Shown: positions 10,217-21,156, counted from the first letter of the stretch. The stretch is 64,000 bases of DNA from Plantago ovata (GCA_028274465.1 CM051458.1:35724692-35788691); one strand, 5' to 3'. Translations and numbers: made by a program. The notes: generated by a model not told the origin, from the sequence alone.

Positions 10217-11742
10217 TTGCTTGTCCTCAAGCAACTAAGCTAGACTCTAATGCAAAAAACAATGCAAGACACAAAATGGAGTCTCATGCCAAATAAAATG
10301 AACCAATCTACTGAATCTATCAAAAAACATATGAACAAAAACCATATAAATCAAAGCATGAATATAGGTTGAAGAATACCTCGATTGACTTATACACATC
10401 CACATAAGCACTTATGTCAAGACAAGATAGTCTCTCGTAACATTCTCTACTTGGACCTAGTCAGTGACGACGTAATGAAGCATGATAAGATACGAATGGT
10501 TGTCCCGTGCCTATGAAGCTGAGGACTTACTGTTGTTCCACCATGTTAAGACTTTTCCTCAAAGAGGTCGAACCAGTACTGGCTCTCATCAAACGAAGGA
10601 GGGTTCCCTATAAAAGATAACACTCCCCTATTCTACCCATCTCTGAAGCAAAGCCTTAAGCTATTCACCACTTCCTGAATGGCAGGACGAGGGTGGTCTA
10701 GAACAGATGACACTAAAAAACAAAAGACAAAAAATAGAAAATTACAACACGATTACGAACATTACAAGAATTGGAAAATGAGACACAACACATTGATAAA
10801 CTGCTATTTGGCTTTCTTTTTTGGACCCTTCTTTGCTTTTTTGGGGTCTTTTCTTTTTTTTTCTTTTTTTTCTTCCAGTTTCTTTTTTCTTTTTTTTCTT
10901 TTTCCTGGAATTTTTCTTTTTTTTTTCCGATTTTTTTTTAGCCAGCAGTAGCATAACAAAAAGAGAGAAAATGACTCACACGACTTCTCCAAACCTATTC
11001 GAAAGAATAGGTTGGAGTACAAAATTTACGGAAAAGGAAAAATAAACTCACGATACGGAAATGAAAAACGAAAACAAGTCTAATGATGGTGTAACCCCCT
11101 CCCCAAACCTATTCGGAAGAATAGGTTATAAACAAAGGATCACACAACCTCACACTACCTCCTTCCTAGGCATTTAGCAATCTCAAAGCATGGTGAAGAC
11201 TTGTTGCCCCTTAGGTACATAATTACTCGGAAAAACCAACCATAAGACCCTAACATGCATCATCCTATTATAAAGGCCTTCGTGAACCGCAGTAGAGAAA
11301 ACACCACTAAGTGATGTCGAGACTACCAAGCTTAACTAAGTGCAATACATAAATGTGACAAGCCAAGCGAGAAAAACCTCAAACAAATTCATAGAGATGA
11401 AGCATACGATTAATGGCATAGTTAGTTGATCTACCCAATAAAAAAGTCCAAAAAATTCGGCAATAAACTCCATATAAAACATGCAAGACTATCCTAGGAT
11501 GAATGCAGTGAATGCAACCTAAAAAGTCTAAGAAAGCAGTAAACGTGCAAATGCAAATGCAAACAAAGAACAAGATACTAATCAGCATAAAGCCAAACAA
11601 TACTTAACATCACGGTTCACATCCCATCCCCCTTACGATTCCTAAGCTAGCCCCTAGCAAAAAAGAATGAGTAATAAGAAGTGATACTAGATGTTACCGA
11701 ACGGTTTGACCTCGGTTGGCTGAGAGTGGACATGTGAAAGGA
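10217..11742 (-). other. Gypsy A 3' non-coding region with long homopurine tract
   Basis: No gene is visible. A 130-bp tract at about 10808-10940 is nearly all pyrimidine on the plus strand; it produces Lys- or Phe-rich open frames that I do not accept as genes. Two copies of a word resembling CCTATTCGAAAGAATAGG (near 10997 and 11108) form small palindromes. The region is closely matched in gypsy B at 21157-22510 and 23835-24060, so it is a conserved family segment. Confidence 0.7.
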
Positions 11743-13049
11743 CTAATCATCGGGATGGTAATCCCCATAAAAGTCCCTCCACATGTCAGACATGAGCTCA
11801 TTGGACTGACGTAGAGCCTCCTGCTGCTGCTGGATGAGCTGTTGCTGCTCCCACCTTTGTTGCCTATCCTCTCGGCGATGCTCCTCGAATGTCTCCCAAT
11901 CGCGGTTGTGCTGGGCAATGTGCCTGTCGAGGTCCTGTCGCATGGTCGCGTTGCTGGCATCAATTCTATCGAAACGTCCGTCGAGGTAGGTACGAAATTC
12001 AGAGAAGTCAAATCCTCTAGACCCCTGTGGTGCTCGAGGCGGTGCATGCGGTGCTCTATGGACAAATGGGATATCTGGGATAGGGGCTTGGCCATCATCG
12101 GCCTCCATAGCATCCTCATGATCGGAATCGCTCGGCTGGAAAGGTGCTCCTACATCAGCAGCGGCAGCCGTGGGGTTCTTCAACTGATACCTAGTCAGTT
12201 GCACCTCAATGGTTGAGGGTGAAAGGGCAGCGACCTCGCAATCCCCCTCTTCAATGTCATCGACCCCATGATATTTGCAGTAGGCAGTGATGAAGCTTGG
12301 GAAGATGAAGGGCTTCCTCTTCTTTTCCCAGTGGCGCTCATACTCCTCGTACATGATGTGTCCGATGTCGATCCGATGTCTGTCTATCAAGCAGTAGAGG
12401 AGCTCGGCGTAGTAGGGCTGAATCCACGAGTCATTCTTCCTAGGGATCAAGTTGAAGATGCAAAATTTCATCATCACCTTAGCTTCAATGCTAAGGTCGT
12501 TCTGACGGATCCGTGTAGGTTCTCCCCCGATTTCTGGGTATCTGTACTCCCTGTTGCAGATCACGTCTGTGATATGTCTTCCTATCCCCCTAGAGGCCCT
12601 CGAATACAGGTAGGCATGGTCGCTCCCTGTGAACTCCTGCTGCCCAAAATGGATGAATGAAAAAATGTGCTCTGGTGTCCACGGTATTATCAGGCCTCGA
12701 ACTAGTACCCCATTCTTCTCCTCGAGATCTGTGTATCCAGTGTAGAACTCTTGGAGGAGGCTCTCGTCGTACCCTTGAACCTGTTGGAACTGTACCAAAC
12801 CCAATTCCTTCTTGACGCCAATCGTGATAGCGTCCTATACCCCGCCGTATCAACTGCTGACTCTGGAATATCAATTCTCCTGTCTGGGATGATCGATCTT
12901 CCCCCGTCGGCCAGCTCTGCTTCTAGCCTTTGACGCACCTCTACCGCAGCTACAGATATCTCGTACATATGGTGAGACGGTTGGGAGCTTGATGCTACTC
13001 CCTTCCCCTTTCTGCTCGAGCCGGCTCTCCTCGATCTTGGTGCCATGAT
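11743..13049 (-). pseudogene. Gypsy A env-like ORF (putative plant transposon protein type)
   Basis: The minus-strand ORF begins at a basic N-terminus, MAPRSRRAGSSRKGKG, at about 13046. After a one-base frameshift between about 12800 and 12850 it continues open to the stop at 11743. The middle part (LVRGLIIPWTPEHIFSF, then many conserved Trp/Tyr/Arg positions and RKNDSWI) resembles the domain annotated in plants as putative plant transposon protein, common downstream of gag-pol in Athila-like elements. The C-terminal third is Gln-, Arg- and Glu-rich and likely coiled coil, ending SDMWRDFYGDYHPDD. No signal peptide or clear membrane segment is visible, so a true envelope function is not supported. 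Apart from the frameshift the reading frame is well preserved. Confidence 0.65.
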
Positions 13050-13816
13050 TCCTACAAACAGCAATTAGTATCTTGTACGATGCAAAACAGACCTATGCAT
13101 ATGTAAATGTACGAGCGAACAAACGAGCAATATCTTCAAAAATCCAACTCCTCAAAAACTCAATGTCTAGTCTAGCTACTTCATTACGCAACATATCAAT
13201 GTAACTACTACAATAACATATCACATTATGCTCTTGCTAAACAACAAATGCCTTGAATCACAAGGTTCAATCCATACCATAATAACAAAAAATCTAACAT
13301 AAATCCTCAACTTCATCAATCATGCATTCTACCATTACATCCATCATTATCATATCAACAAACACATGTTTAAGCATGTAATGAAAGTAAGAGATACATT
13401 TCCTAACAAGATATATCATCTAATAGCAAAAATCTCAAATCAACAAACCAAGCCTAATTGAACATGCAATTGATAATGAATAACGATTCTAATCACATAA
13501 ATCATCAACCCATACATCATACAAGCTTAATTGAAGCATAAATCAAAAAACCCCCAAATTTGAAAAATTAGGGTTCATGTGAGATTACCTCAAATTCGGA
13601 GATTGAATGAACTCGGAAGAGATTTGTTCGGATGAAAAGAAAGAGCACGTAACGGGCTTCGATTGAAGCTAAAGAACACAAGATTTGGTGGAAATATGAA
13701 GAAGTTATGAAGGTTTGAAGGTATTTTGAAAATGGAGGAAATTTTGGAGTTAAGATGATGAAAATGGAGAAAAATGAGAGAATGGGGAAGAAATCTCCGT
13801 TTTTACTTACTGTAGG

Positions 13817-13925
13817 ACGTGGGGCGATTCGCCCCACGTGCGGGACGAATCGCCCCGCGCGTCCGGAGCGCGCGCGCGCGCTCTGGAGCGTAGGGCGATT
13901 CGCCCCCCACCTCCTGAGGTGGGGA
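13817..13925. repeat. Internal cluster of GC palindromes in gypsy A
   Basis: A 23-bp perfect palindrome (13817-13839; core GGGGCGATTCGCCCC inside ACGT arms) is followed by an alternating GC run (13870-13882) and by CCACCTCCTGAGGTGG (13908-13923). The core is the same as the LTR promoter palindrome, which suggests a second regulatory region in front of the env-like ORF. It lies about 770 bp upstream of that ORF start on the minus strand. Confidence 0.75.
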
Positions 13926-14175
13926 GACGATCGTTTCGAAATAAAATGCGGCTTTTAGTCCCCGAAAACAATTTTTCTCAAAAAAACACTTGAAAAATTG
14001 CACTCGAACATAACATAAGCACATACGACATAGAGATGAACAAATTCACATATGAAAAGCAAATTGTTCAAGTATGAATGCATGCAATAAAGCGGTAAAG
14101 AAAGCGATAAAAACCCCGGGTTGCCTCCCGGATAGCGCCATTGTTTAAAGTCTCTGACTCGACTCCTGTCTTCGC

Positions 14176-14750
14176 CTAGCTTTTCTTTTTTAGGGTACTA
14201 GACTTCCCCTTCACGGATCTCCTTCCCATGCCTCGAACCTGTGAATAAGAATGAACATAGACATTAAGACCACTGTAGTCAATAGTGTGAGAAGTATCAG
14301 GTGGATTAGATATGGCTTGCAACACATGTTGCTTGCCATCCACTTCAATAGTGAAAGTTCTTCGGTAGATGTCCATCACGGAGTGTAGCTTAGTTAAGAA
14401 CGTTCGCCCAAGAGAATGACATCCCCTGTCCCAGGTGTAGACGCCGACATAACTACAAAATCGGTGTATACAAAAGCTTCACCAGTCTTGACCAATACAT
14501 TCTTCACAACGCCTTCGGGTTTCACAAAGGATCCATCCGCCAGTTGCACAATAGCCTTATGCACGAATAGTTTTCCAAGGTTACTCTTCTCGAAAACATT
14601 TAAAGGGGGCACATTAGAGTAGGATCCCGCGTCTAGTGTGGCACGGATATCTTCAAGTTCCCCAATCCCGATCTCAACATCGAAACTTTGAGGGAGTGGC
14701 TCGGGATTCTCTTGCTCCTCTTCATTCTCGTCAGTACTAAGGTCCTTCTC
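14176..14750 (-). pseudogene. pro: Gypsy A aspartic protease
   Basis: This continues in the same frame directly after the gag stop codon (14751-14753). An acidic linker leads to the retropepsin motif LDAGSYSNV (catalytic Asp near 14649; Ala replaces the usual Thr or Leu of DTG/DLG), then LADGS. A one-base shift near 14405 separates this from the conserved ILLGR..FL-type segment, which continues at 14379-14176 as MDIYRRTFTIEVDG. The protease would cleave the Gag precursor in the particle. Because the stop and the protease are in the same frame, the original protein was probably a Gag-Pro fusion. No reverse transcriptase follows. Confidence 0.65.
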
Positions 14751-16325
14751 TTATTCCTCGGCCTGTGGGGGAATTTCCCCTTTGCAACTCTCGCACTTAG
14801 CAACCTTCTTTATGGTGATTTCAACTGGTAGATCACCCACCAAGGTAATGGACATCAACTTCTCAGTGTTGCTAGGCAGCTTGCCTTGCTCCCTACTTGC
14901 TCCTCGGTCGATCAACTCTTGCATCTTTTGATGGTCAAGCCTAGTGCTCTCTTCCAACCTATCAAGCCTTGCCCTAGTCTTCTCAGAATCTTCTTCATAA
15001 CGTTTGAGAAAACTTTGGGTGTGATCAACCATCTTTTGCAAGTTCTCCATCAGTTGAGCCGACTTCGACTTCGGTGGCTCTTTCGGAGCGGGGTTTTCGC
15101 AGTGGTCATTATCATAGTTTAGCCTACTACGGTCTTGGTTAGGGCCATAAGTTTGGCTAGCCGGTGCATATCCTTGATTGTTTCGGAATCCTCTTCTCCA
15201 AAATCCACCATGAGGATTCCTACCGTCCTGTCCGTAGCTAGCTTCTTGAGTACCAAACTCCGTAGCAAAGGCTTCCTCTTCGCCTCCTCGAGCCCAGTTG
15301 CCATCATCATACGCAAGCTCCGATCTATACATATGAGCCCCATGCCCATAGTTCTTGCATATTCGGCATACTTCATTCGAGACAGTTGTTCCAGTGGCGC
15401 TCTTGAGGACTTGCTTCAATTCGTTGGTAAAGCACTCGAATTGATCCCCATTCCCCCTATACATAGGGGCTTCTTGAGTCGGTGGAGCTTCAGGTCCACG
15501 TCTCCTAACCATTGCTCTTGGGTCCTTGAACTGCGAACCCTTAGCAAGCCTTTCGAAAACTGCCCAGACGGCTTCTGCGGTTTCCTCCCAAATATTGCCT
15601 CGGCATTGGAAATCCACCACTTGTTGGTTCTCGAAGGTTAGTCCATTGTAGAAGTGTTGGACTAGGTCAGAAAGTTCAAAACCATGGTGAGGGCACTTGT
15701 TCGTGAGATCTTGGAACCTCTCAAACGCGGTGTAGATGGTCTCATCATAGTCCTGCTTGAATCCGGTGATTTGCGCCTTTAGCGCGGTAGTCAAGGTGTG
15801 AGGGAAATATTTTTCCATGAAAGCTGAAAAAACCTTCTCCCAAGTGTCCAGCGATCCTGCTGGTAGAGAACTCAACCATGACTTGGCTCTGTCGCCAAGT
15901 CCCATAGCAAAAACCTTCATCCTTAACTCACCCGTTGTTATTTCAGCTACGGGTCGTGGGAGTTGGTTGACGAAATCATCGATATCGTGCAAGTACCCCA
16001 TCACATCTTCCCTTGATAAGCCATAGAACCTCGGAAGTTGTTGGAACGCGTGGTTCTTGATTTCCAGATCTCGGGTTGCAGACGAAAGAACAATCGCCGG
16101 TCCCCTCATACGATCCTTGGTGGGTTTAACCCATGCTTTCAGTGGTCTAGCTTCTGCCATTCCGTCGATTTCCTTGAAAAGACTGTGTAGAGATTCAGAG
16201 AAATCGGTATCCTCTATTTCCTCTAGTGCACGCCTTTGAAGTAGTCGCCTTCTTTGGTGGTAGACTCTGTCGATCTCAGCAATTGAATCAGCAAGCGGTG
16301 TTCCTCTAAATCGTGTATGTAGCAT
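14751..16325 (-). CDS. gag: Gypsy A Gag
   Basis: This is a 524-codon open frame on the minus strand starting about 145 bp inside the primer site. It encodes a Ty3/gypsy Gag: a coiled N-terminus (IAEIDRVYHQRRRLLQRR), the retrotransposon gag domain at about residues 95-250 (FYGLSREDVMGYLHDIDDF, AKSWLSSLPAGS, TWEKVFSAFMEKYFP, FERFQDLTNKCPHHGF), and a single knuckle-like segment CRICKNYGHGAHMY in which Tyr stands where the last Cys of CCHC is expected. A coiled, charged C-terminus follows. The frame is intact and stops at 14751; the protease lies in the same frame beyond the stop. It likely still makes particles if transcribed, but RNA binding by the altered knuckle is uncertain. Confidence 0.85.
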   Translation of the reverse strand: MLHTRFRGTPLADSIAEIDRVYHQRRRLLQRRALEEIEDTDFSESLHSLFKEIDGMAEARPLKAWVKPTKDRMRGPAIVLSSATRDLEIKNHAFQQLPRFYGLSREDVMGYLHDIDDFVNQLPRPVAEITTGELRMKVFAMGLGDRAKSWLSSLPAGSLDTWEKVFSAFMEKYFPHTLTTALKAQITGFKQDYDETIYTAFERFQDLTNKCPHHGFELSDLVQHFYNGLTFENQQVVDFQCRGNIWEETAEAVWAVFERLAKGSQFKDPRAMVRRRGPEAPPTQEAPMYRGNGDQFECFTNELKQVLKSATGTTVSNEVCRICKNYGHGAHMYRSELAYDDGNWARGGEEEAFATEFGTQEASYGQDGRNPHGGFWRRGFRNNQGYAPASQTYGPNQDRSRLNYDNDHCENPAPKEPPKSKSAQLMENLQKMVDHTQSFLKRYEEDSEKTRARLDRLEESTRLDHQKMQELIDRGASREQGKLPSNTEKLMSITLVGDLPVEITIKKVAKCESCKGEIPPQAEE

Positions 16326-16450
16326 ACACTATCTGTAACAGACTAGGAAAGCAGTATCAGAGAGAGATTAAAAAGGAAAACTAAAACTAATAGAATTAGG
16401 AATTGAATGCTGAAAATATAAACAAACTAAACAGAAAAACGGAGTATAGT

Positions 16451-16467
16451 CCCCGGCAACGGCGCTA
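16451..16467 (-). promoter_or_regulatory. Gypsy A primer binding site, tRNA-Asp type
   Basis: Read on the minus strand, TAGCGCCGTTGCCGGGG lies just inside the 5' LTR. It matches the 3' end of plant tRNA-Asp (TGGCGCCGTTGCCGGGG) except for one base near the CCA end. Confidence 0.8.
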
Positions 16468-16470
16468 ATT

Positions 16471-17742
16471 TGATGAACGCGCGGATGACGTGCTCCGAGC
16501 AAATCAAATAAATTTGTTATTTAGCCAAAGGCAATTCACGACTACAACGAAAACCGTAGTGTAGCAGTAGAATGACTTCGAGTGTCGTTCTCTAAGGACT
16601 ATAACTAGCTTTATCAAATCTAATTTAGAATATAAAACATCAGACGGAAAAGCAAAGGTTTTTCTAACAGATAATGGAGATTGGTGATAGTATGGTCCTT
16701 CTAAGCATAACGGGTTAATAATCATGCGTAAATTCCTCGGTCTTGCATGGAGATCTTTGATCAATCAATTGTCCTGTTGTAATTATTAAACACTACGAAG
16801 ATAAAGATACTGACAGGTCAACACTATTGTCCAATTGTGTTCCGTAATTATTCAACACTACGAAGATATAGGTGTGCATAGGTCGACGAGGGTCCAGTTG
16901 TGCATAATAATTAATCAACATACGAAAATATAGGCTGAGCCTGATCAACGAAACAAAGCAATAACACGGAGTATAATGCGCGATATAACCATTAGCATGA
17001 TTATCAACCATTCGCTAAGAATTCACATACTACCACCAACGATAAGTTTAGCTACTCATAGTTGTCATGCAATCAACAGAAATCATAGAAGAAAACACGT
17101 TGAAAGATATATAAAATAAGTAGAATAAACCGTAAGATACAATGTTACCGAAGGTTGTCAGTCTCCGAAGAATCGCGATCTTACAAGCTCCAATCTGCTA
17201 TGAAAAAGTATATCCTAAGCTACGAACCCCCAGAACAGGCTCTGGGAAGTTCCTACCTAAAACTACAGAGAGAGGTGAGAGAATAGGTCTGGAAAAGTAT
17301 GAATTTCGGAGAAAAACTGAGCAACTATATATAGGCTTCTAAATAGTGTGGGGCGATTCGCCCCACGTCCCGGGCGGTTCGCCTGGCAGTAAATTTTCGC
17401 CGAATTCCGCGTTTTCGACGCGTTTTTGGATTTCTTCCCCTTTTTGGACTCGGTTTCTGACTTCTAGTGGCCTTCTAACCTCCAGATTCGACCCCTAGAC
17501 TCCAAATCCTATCCGGAAACCTTCAGATACTCCAAATAGGCTTCTGGAACACCAATTCCTTGTCAACTTCAATATAATTGCCCGAAAATCCTCGTTTTTC
17601 AACCAAAACCTGTAAAATAAAAACTAAAGGGAAACGTGACACTATTCTAATAAAATGCACTAAAATATAGCTAAATTAACATAGAGGATAGCTAAAATAG
17701 GTGAAAAAGACTCAAATGAAAGTGTAAAATACACATTCATCA
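16471..17742 (-). repeat. Gypsy A 5' LTR
   Basis: It is 1272 bp and almost identical to 8927-10197. On the minus strand the TATA box CTATATATAG (17325-17334) follows palindromes at 17350-17364 (GGGGCGATTCGCCCC) and 17371-17385 (second arm degraded to GCCTG). This is the copy that would drive gag transcription. Confidence 0.93.
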
Positions 17743-17747
17743 GCCGT

Positions 17748-18721
17748 CATCTTCTGAAAAGAAGAATGATAAAGAGGCTGCTGATGAAAACGCTCTTGTT
17801 GTTAGAAACATGAAGAAATTCATCAGTAAGGAACTTGAAAGGCGAAAAGCAAAAGAGAAGCTGAAAAAGCATCTTGGTAACAACTACCATAAATACAAGA
17901 ATGAAGCTAGCTCGCTGAACAAGCAAGTTCAGCAAGCAAACTCCTCCGAAGAATCAGCAGTTGGCAATGATCTTTGCTTTTATTGCAAGAAGCCTGGACA
18001 CTTCAAAGTAAATTGTCCCTTACTGAAAGGGAAATCTGCTGAAAAGAAGAAGAAGTTCAAAAGGGCTTTGATTGCTGAAGAAAGAAAAAGCTTCAAGCAA
18101 AAATCGATGCTCTATGCATTGAAACAAGCTCTGAAGACAGTGAGGTAGAGAGTTCAGACACTGAACAAGAAGAAGCCACTCTTGACGTAGAGATTGGCAA
18201 GGAAGTTTGTGGAATAGCTATGGAAGCTTATCCAGATGTGTCAAACTACGAGTTCTGCCTTATGGCCGGTCAGGTAAATTGCCTACCTCTGACTCTGATT
18301 CAGAAAGTGAAGATGACACTGACCTTGATAGAATTCAAGGAGAAATCTAAAGATTTGAGAAAACTCTGAGCAAACAGCAAGCGAAACTACAGAATGTTGA
18401 ACTTCTGACTAAGCAAACTACTGAAAAGTATGTCTTGCTGAGCGTTGAGTCAGAAAAGAAGGATGCTGAAATATTGCATCTCAAGAAGTTAATTGCTGAA
18501 GTTACAGAGAAGAATGCTCAAATTGCAATAGAATTGGAAGAGTATCAGTCCTCAATTCTAAAGTTACTTGCTGAAATACAAGAAATGAAAAGATGAAAGT
18601 CAATTTCAAATCTTATGCGGATGCTAGTAACACGCTGACAGTACTAAACTCTTATCTGAGAGATCCATCTCAGAAAGAAGGTTTAGGTGTCACATATGAA
18701 GGTGATGGTGTAATACTCTTG
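17748..18721 (+). pseudogene. gag: copia gag C-terminus: zinc knuckle and acidic linker
   Basis: The copia reading frame resumes right after gypsy A. A lysine-rich coiled segment precedes the CCHC zinc knuckle CFYCKKPGHFKVNCP (about 17974-18018), which binds retroelement RNA. After one frameshift near 18120 an acidic segment follows (SEDSEVESSDTEQEEATLD) and then CLMAGQ near 18260, a pattern typical of Sirevirus Gag-Pol just before the protease. A Lys/Glu-rich coiled-coil stretch continues to 18721, where CACTA-1 is inserted. At least two frameshifts and several stops are present. Confidence 0.8.
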
Positions 18722-18739
18722 AGTCACTACAAGAAAAAC

Positions 18740-18990
18740 AGGATTTAGCGACGGATGGCATCCGTCGCTATACGGAGCGATCTGTCGCTATATACCATTT
18801 AGCGACGGACGGCCCGTCGCTAAATAGGACGTCGCGAAAAGTGGCGTTGCTAATCCAAAAAGCGACGGATGAGCTTATCCGTCGCAAATTTAGCGTTGAC
18901 CGGGCAGCCCATGGTTTCTTCACTTTAGCGACGGATAAGCTTATCCGTCTCTAAATTTAGAGACGGATAAGCTCATCCGTCTCTAAATCT
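18740..18990. repeat. CACTA-1 left subterminal repeats
   Basis: Repeats of TAGCGACGGAT in both orientations, for example gcgacggatgagcttatccg and agacggataagctcatccg, form imperfect palindromes. In En/Spm such subterminal repeats bind the TNPA-type protein and bring the ends together. Confidence 0.85.
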
Positions 18991-19086
18991 GATTTTTTAT
19001 TAAAAAATTTTTTTTGTTTCTTTTAATTTATTTAATTCACCTACAATATAATAAAATATAAAAATATAATTTTTTAAATGCAATAA

Positions 19087-19156
19087 GGGGTGCTGCGAGA
19101 ATCGAACTCGCGACCTCTCGCATTTAGCGAGAATCATACCACTAGACCAAACACCC
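19087..19156 (-). tRNA. tRNA-Pro-like gene with 5-nt anticodon loop (likely pseudogene)
   Basis: On the minus strand a 70-nt sequence folds as a complete tRNA. The acceptor arm is GGGTGTT with AGCACCC, the D region is TGGTCTAGTGGTATGA (A-box like), and the T arm is GCGAG-TTCGATT-CTCGC (B-box like). It is closest to plant tRNA-Pro. The anticodon stem CTCGC/GCGAG is perfect but the loop is only TAAAT, two bases short, so the anticodon is lost. Acceptor and T-stem pairs are maintained. It could still be transcribed by RNA polymerase III but could not decode. It sits inside CACTA-1 about 360 bp from its end. Confidence 0.8.
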
Positions 19157-19876
19157 AAATAAAACATGCATTGAAGATATTTATGCAATATATTACCACC
19201 AAAATAATTGGGTTGAATATAAGTACGTAACAAAATATCACATTTCACAAAAGGATGAAATACATAGGTTTCCCAAAGTAAACAAGTGCCTACCTCTTTA
19301 ATTACTAGTCAGTTGACACCAAAAATAAAACTGAACCTCTCTTAATGACATGAATGTCACTTGACAGCAAAATAAAAATACACAATATATATATGATGAG
19401 CACAGAAAGATTTAGGATCACTGGAATGTATTAAGTATTAACAGGTTCAGAAACTAAAACGAGAGCAGATTAAACAACTTACACTTCTTCTCGGCTTTAG
19501 CTCCACGTCTTGATAAGTGCTCCTACACATCAACAAGTAAAAGGAGTGAGAAATATGCACTATGCCTCTATAAGTGCATAAACTACATTCATCCAATAGC
19601 ACTAATGTGTCACTTGTGTAAACCAATGAGTAGCTATAGTATGTCCATATACCCTCGATCTTGTAATCTTGTATTCTCGTTACACAATTTTGAGCTTATA
19701 GTTCTCCACTCTATCCACTATAAGTGCATGGTTTATCAAGTTTTGATAAATTAAAAAAAAAAAATAGAGGCAAGAAAACAGGAAGCAAAGATACAAGCCA
19801 AAGTTTAGAAGAATACTAATACTAACCACCTAACTACAACAAGAGCAACCAACAGGCGTGGCGTAGAAAGAATAAA
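19157..19876. other. CACTA-1 interior, no gene
   Basis: AT-rich, no domain-bearing frame. A few words repeat (cactataagtgcat near 19720, ctctataagtgcataaac near 19565). The sequence ends at the gypsy B insertion. Confidence 0.6.
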
Positions 19877-19881
19877 GGCAT

Positions 19882-21156
19882 TGATGAACGCGGGTTTGTC
19901 GGGTCCCGGTTCAGTCAAATATATTTGTTATTTAGCCAAAGGCAATCCACAACTACAACGAAAACCGTAGTATAGCAGTAGAATGACTCGAGTGTCGTTC
20001 TCTCAGGACTATAACTAGCTTTATCAAATCTAATTAAGAATATAAAAACAGCAGACGTAAAAGCAAAGGGGGTTTCTAACAGATAATGGAGATTGGTGAT
20101 AGTATGATCCTTCAAAGCATAACGGGTCGATAATCATGCATAAACTCCTCGGTCTTGCATGGAGATCTTTGAATCAATCTAGTGTCCTGTTGTAATTATT
20201 AAGCACTACGAAGATAACGATTCTAACAAGTCAAGCACTATTGTCCTATTGTGTTCCGTAATTATTCAACACTACGAAGATAAACTCGCGTGCAGGTCGA
20301 CGAGGGTCCAATTGTGCATAATAATTAATACAACATACGAGAATTTAGGTTGTGCCTGATCAACGAAATAAAGCAATAACACGGAGTATAATGTGTGGTA
20401 TAGCCATTAGCATGATTATCTTCCCTTCGCTAAGAATTCACATACTACCACCAACGATAAGTTTAGCTACTCATAATAGGCATGCAATCAACAGAAATCA
20501 TAGAAAAAAACATGTTGAAAGATATAATAAAATAAGTAGAATAAACTGTAAGATACAAAGTTAACGAAGGTTGTCAATCTCCGGAGAATTGCGATCCTAC
20601 AAGCTCCAATCTGCTATGAAAAAGTGTCCCCTAAGCTACGAACCCCCAGAACAAGCTCTGGGAAGTCCCTACCTAAAACTACAGAGAAAGGTGAGAAAGT
20701 AGGTCTGGAAAAGTATGAATTTCGGAGAAAATATGAGCAACTATATATAGGCCTCGAAATACTGTGGGGCGGTTCACCCCACATCTGGGGCGGTTCGCCC
20801 CGGAGAGTTTTTCGCGGAATTCCGCATTTTCAACGCGTTTTTGGATTTCTTCCCCTCTTCGGACTCGGTTTCTAACTTCTAATGGCCTTCTAACCTCCAG
20901 ATTCGACCCCTAGACTCCAAATCCTATCCGGAAACCTTCAGATACTCCAAATAGACTTCTGGAACACCAATTCCTTGTCAACTTCAATATAATTGCCCTG
21001 AAATCCTCGATTTTCAACCAAAACCTGTAAAATAAAATCTAAAGGGAAACATGACACTATTCTAATAAATGCACTAAAATATAGCTAAATTAACATAGAG
21101 GATAGCTAAAATAGGTGAAGAAGACTCGAATGAAAGTTTAAAATACACATTCATCA
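19882..21156 (-). repeat. Gypsy B 3' LTR
   Basis: It is 1275 bp. On the minus strand TATA CTATATATAG (20741-20750) is preceded by palindromes GGGGCGGTTCACCCC (20766-20780, one broken pair) and GGGGCGGTTCGCCCC (20787-20801). It differs from gypsy A LTRs in the first 40 bp and at scattered positions. Confidence 0.92.

Larger units (their letters stand above)
8927..17742 (-). mobile_element. Gypsy A: non-autonomous Athila-like Ty3/gypsy element
   Basis: Termini are TGATGAAC (8927) and TTCATCA (17742), with gccgt at 8922-8926 and 17743-17747. The element reads on the minus strand: LTR (17742-16471), tRNA-Asp primer site, gag, protease, the motif GGGAGGCAACCC (near 14120) that in Athila-type elements lies between gag-pol and the env-like ORF, then an env-like ORF, polypurine tract and LTR (10197-8927). 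Reverse transcriptase, RNase H and integrase are absent. The LTRs are nearly identical by eye, so the insertion is recent and must have been helped in trans. Confidence 0.93.

Noticed and set aside
10679..11045. Lys-rich and Phe-rich open frames near the pyrimidine tract, also at 21731-21947
   Set aside because: Pure low complexity from a homopurine/homopyrimidine tract conserved as non-coding in the gypsy family.
11842..12660. Plus-strand frames over the gypsy A env-like ORF
   Set aside because: Shadows of the minus-strand coding sequence; no domain.
15135..16239. Plus-strand frames over gypsy A gag
   Set aside because: Shadows of the intact minus-strand Gag.
18725..18990. Repeated GCGACGGAT units considered as a CRISPR-like or satellite array
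   Set aside because: Irregular spacing, both orientations and position next to CACTA termini identify them as CACTA subterminal repeats.
19000..19248. 82-codon minus frame overlapping the tRNA-like gene
   Set aside because: Its best part is the tRNA sequence read as protein; no independent support.
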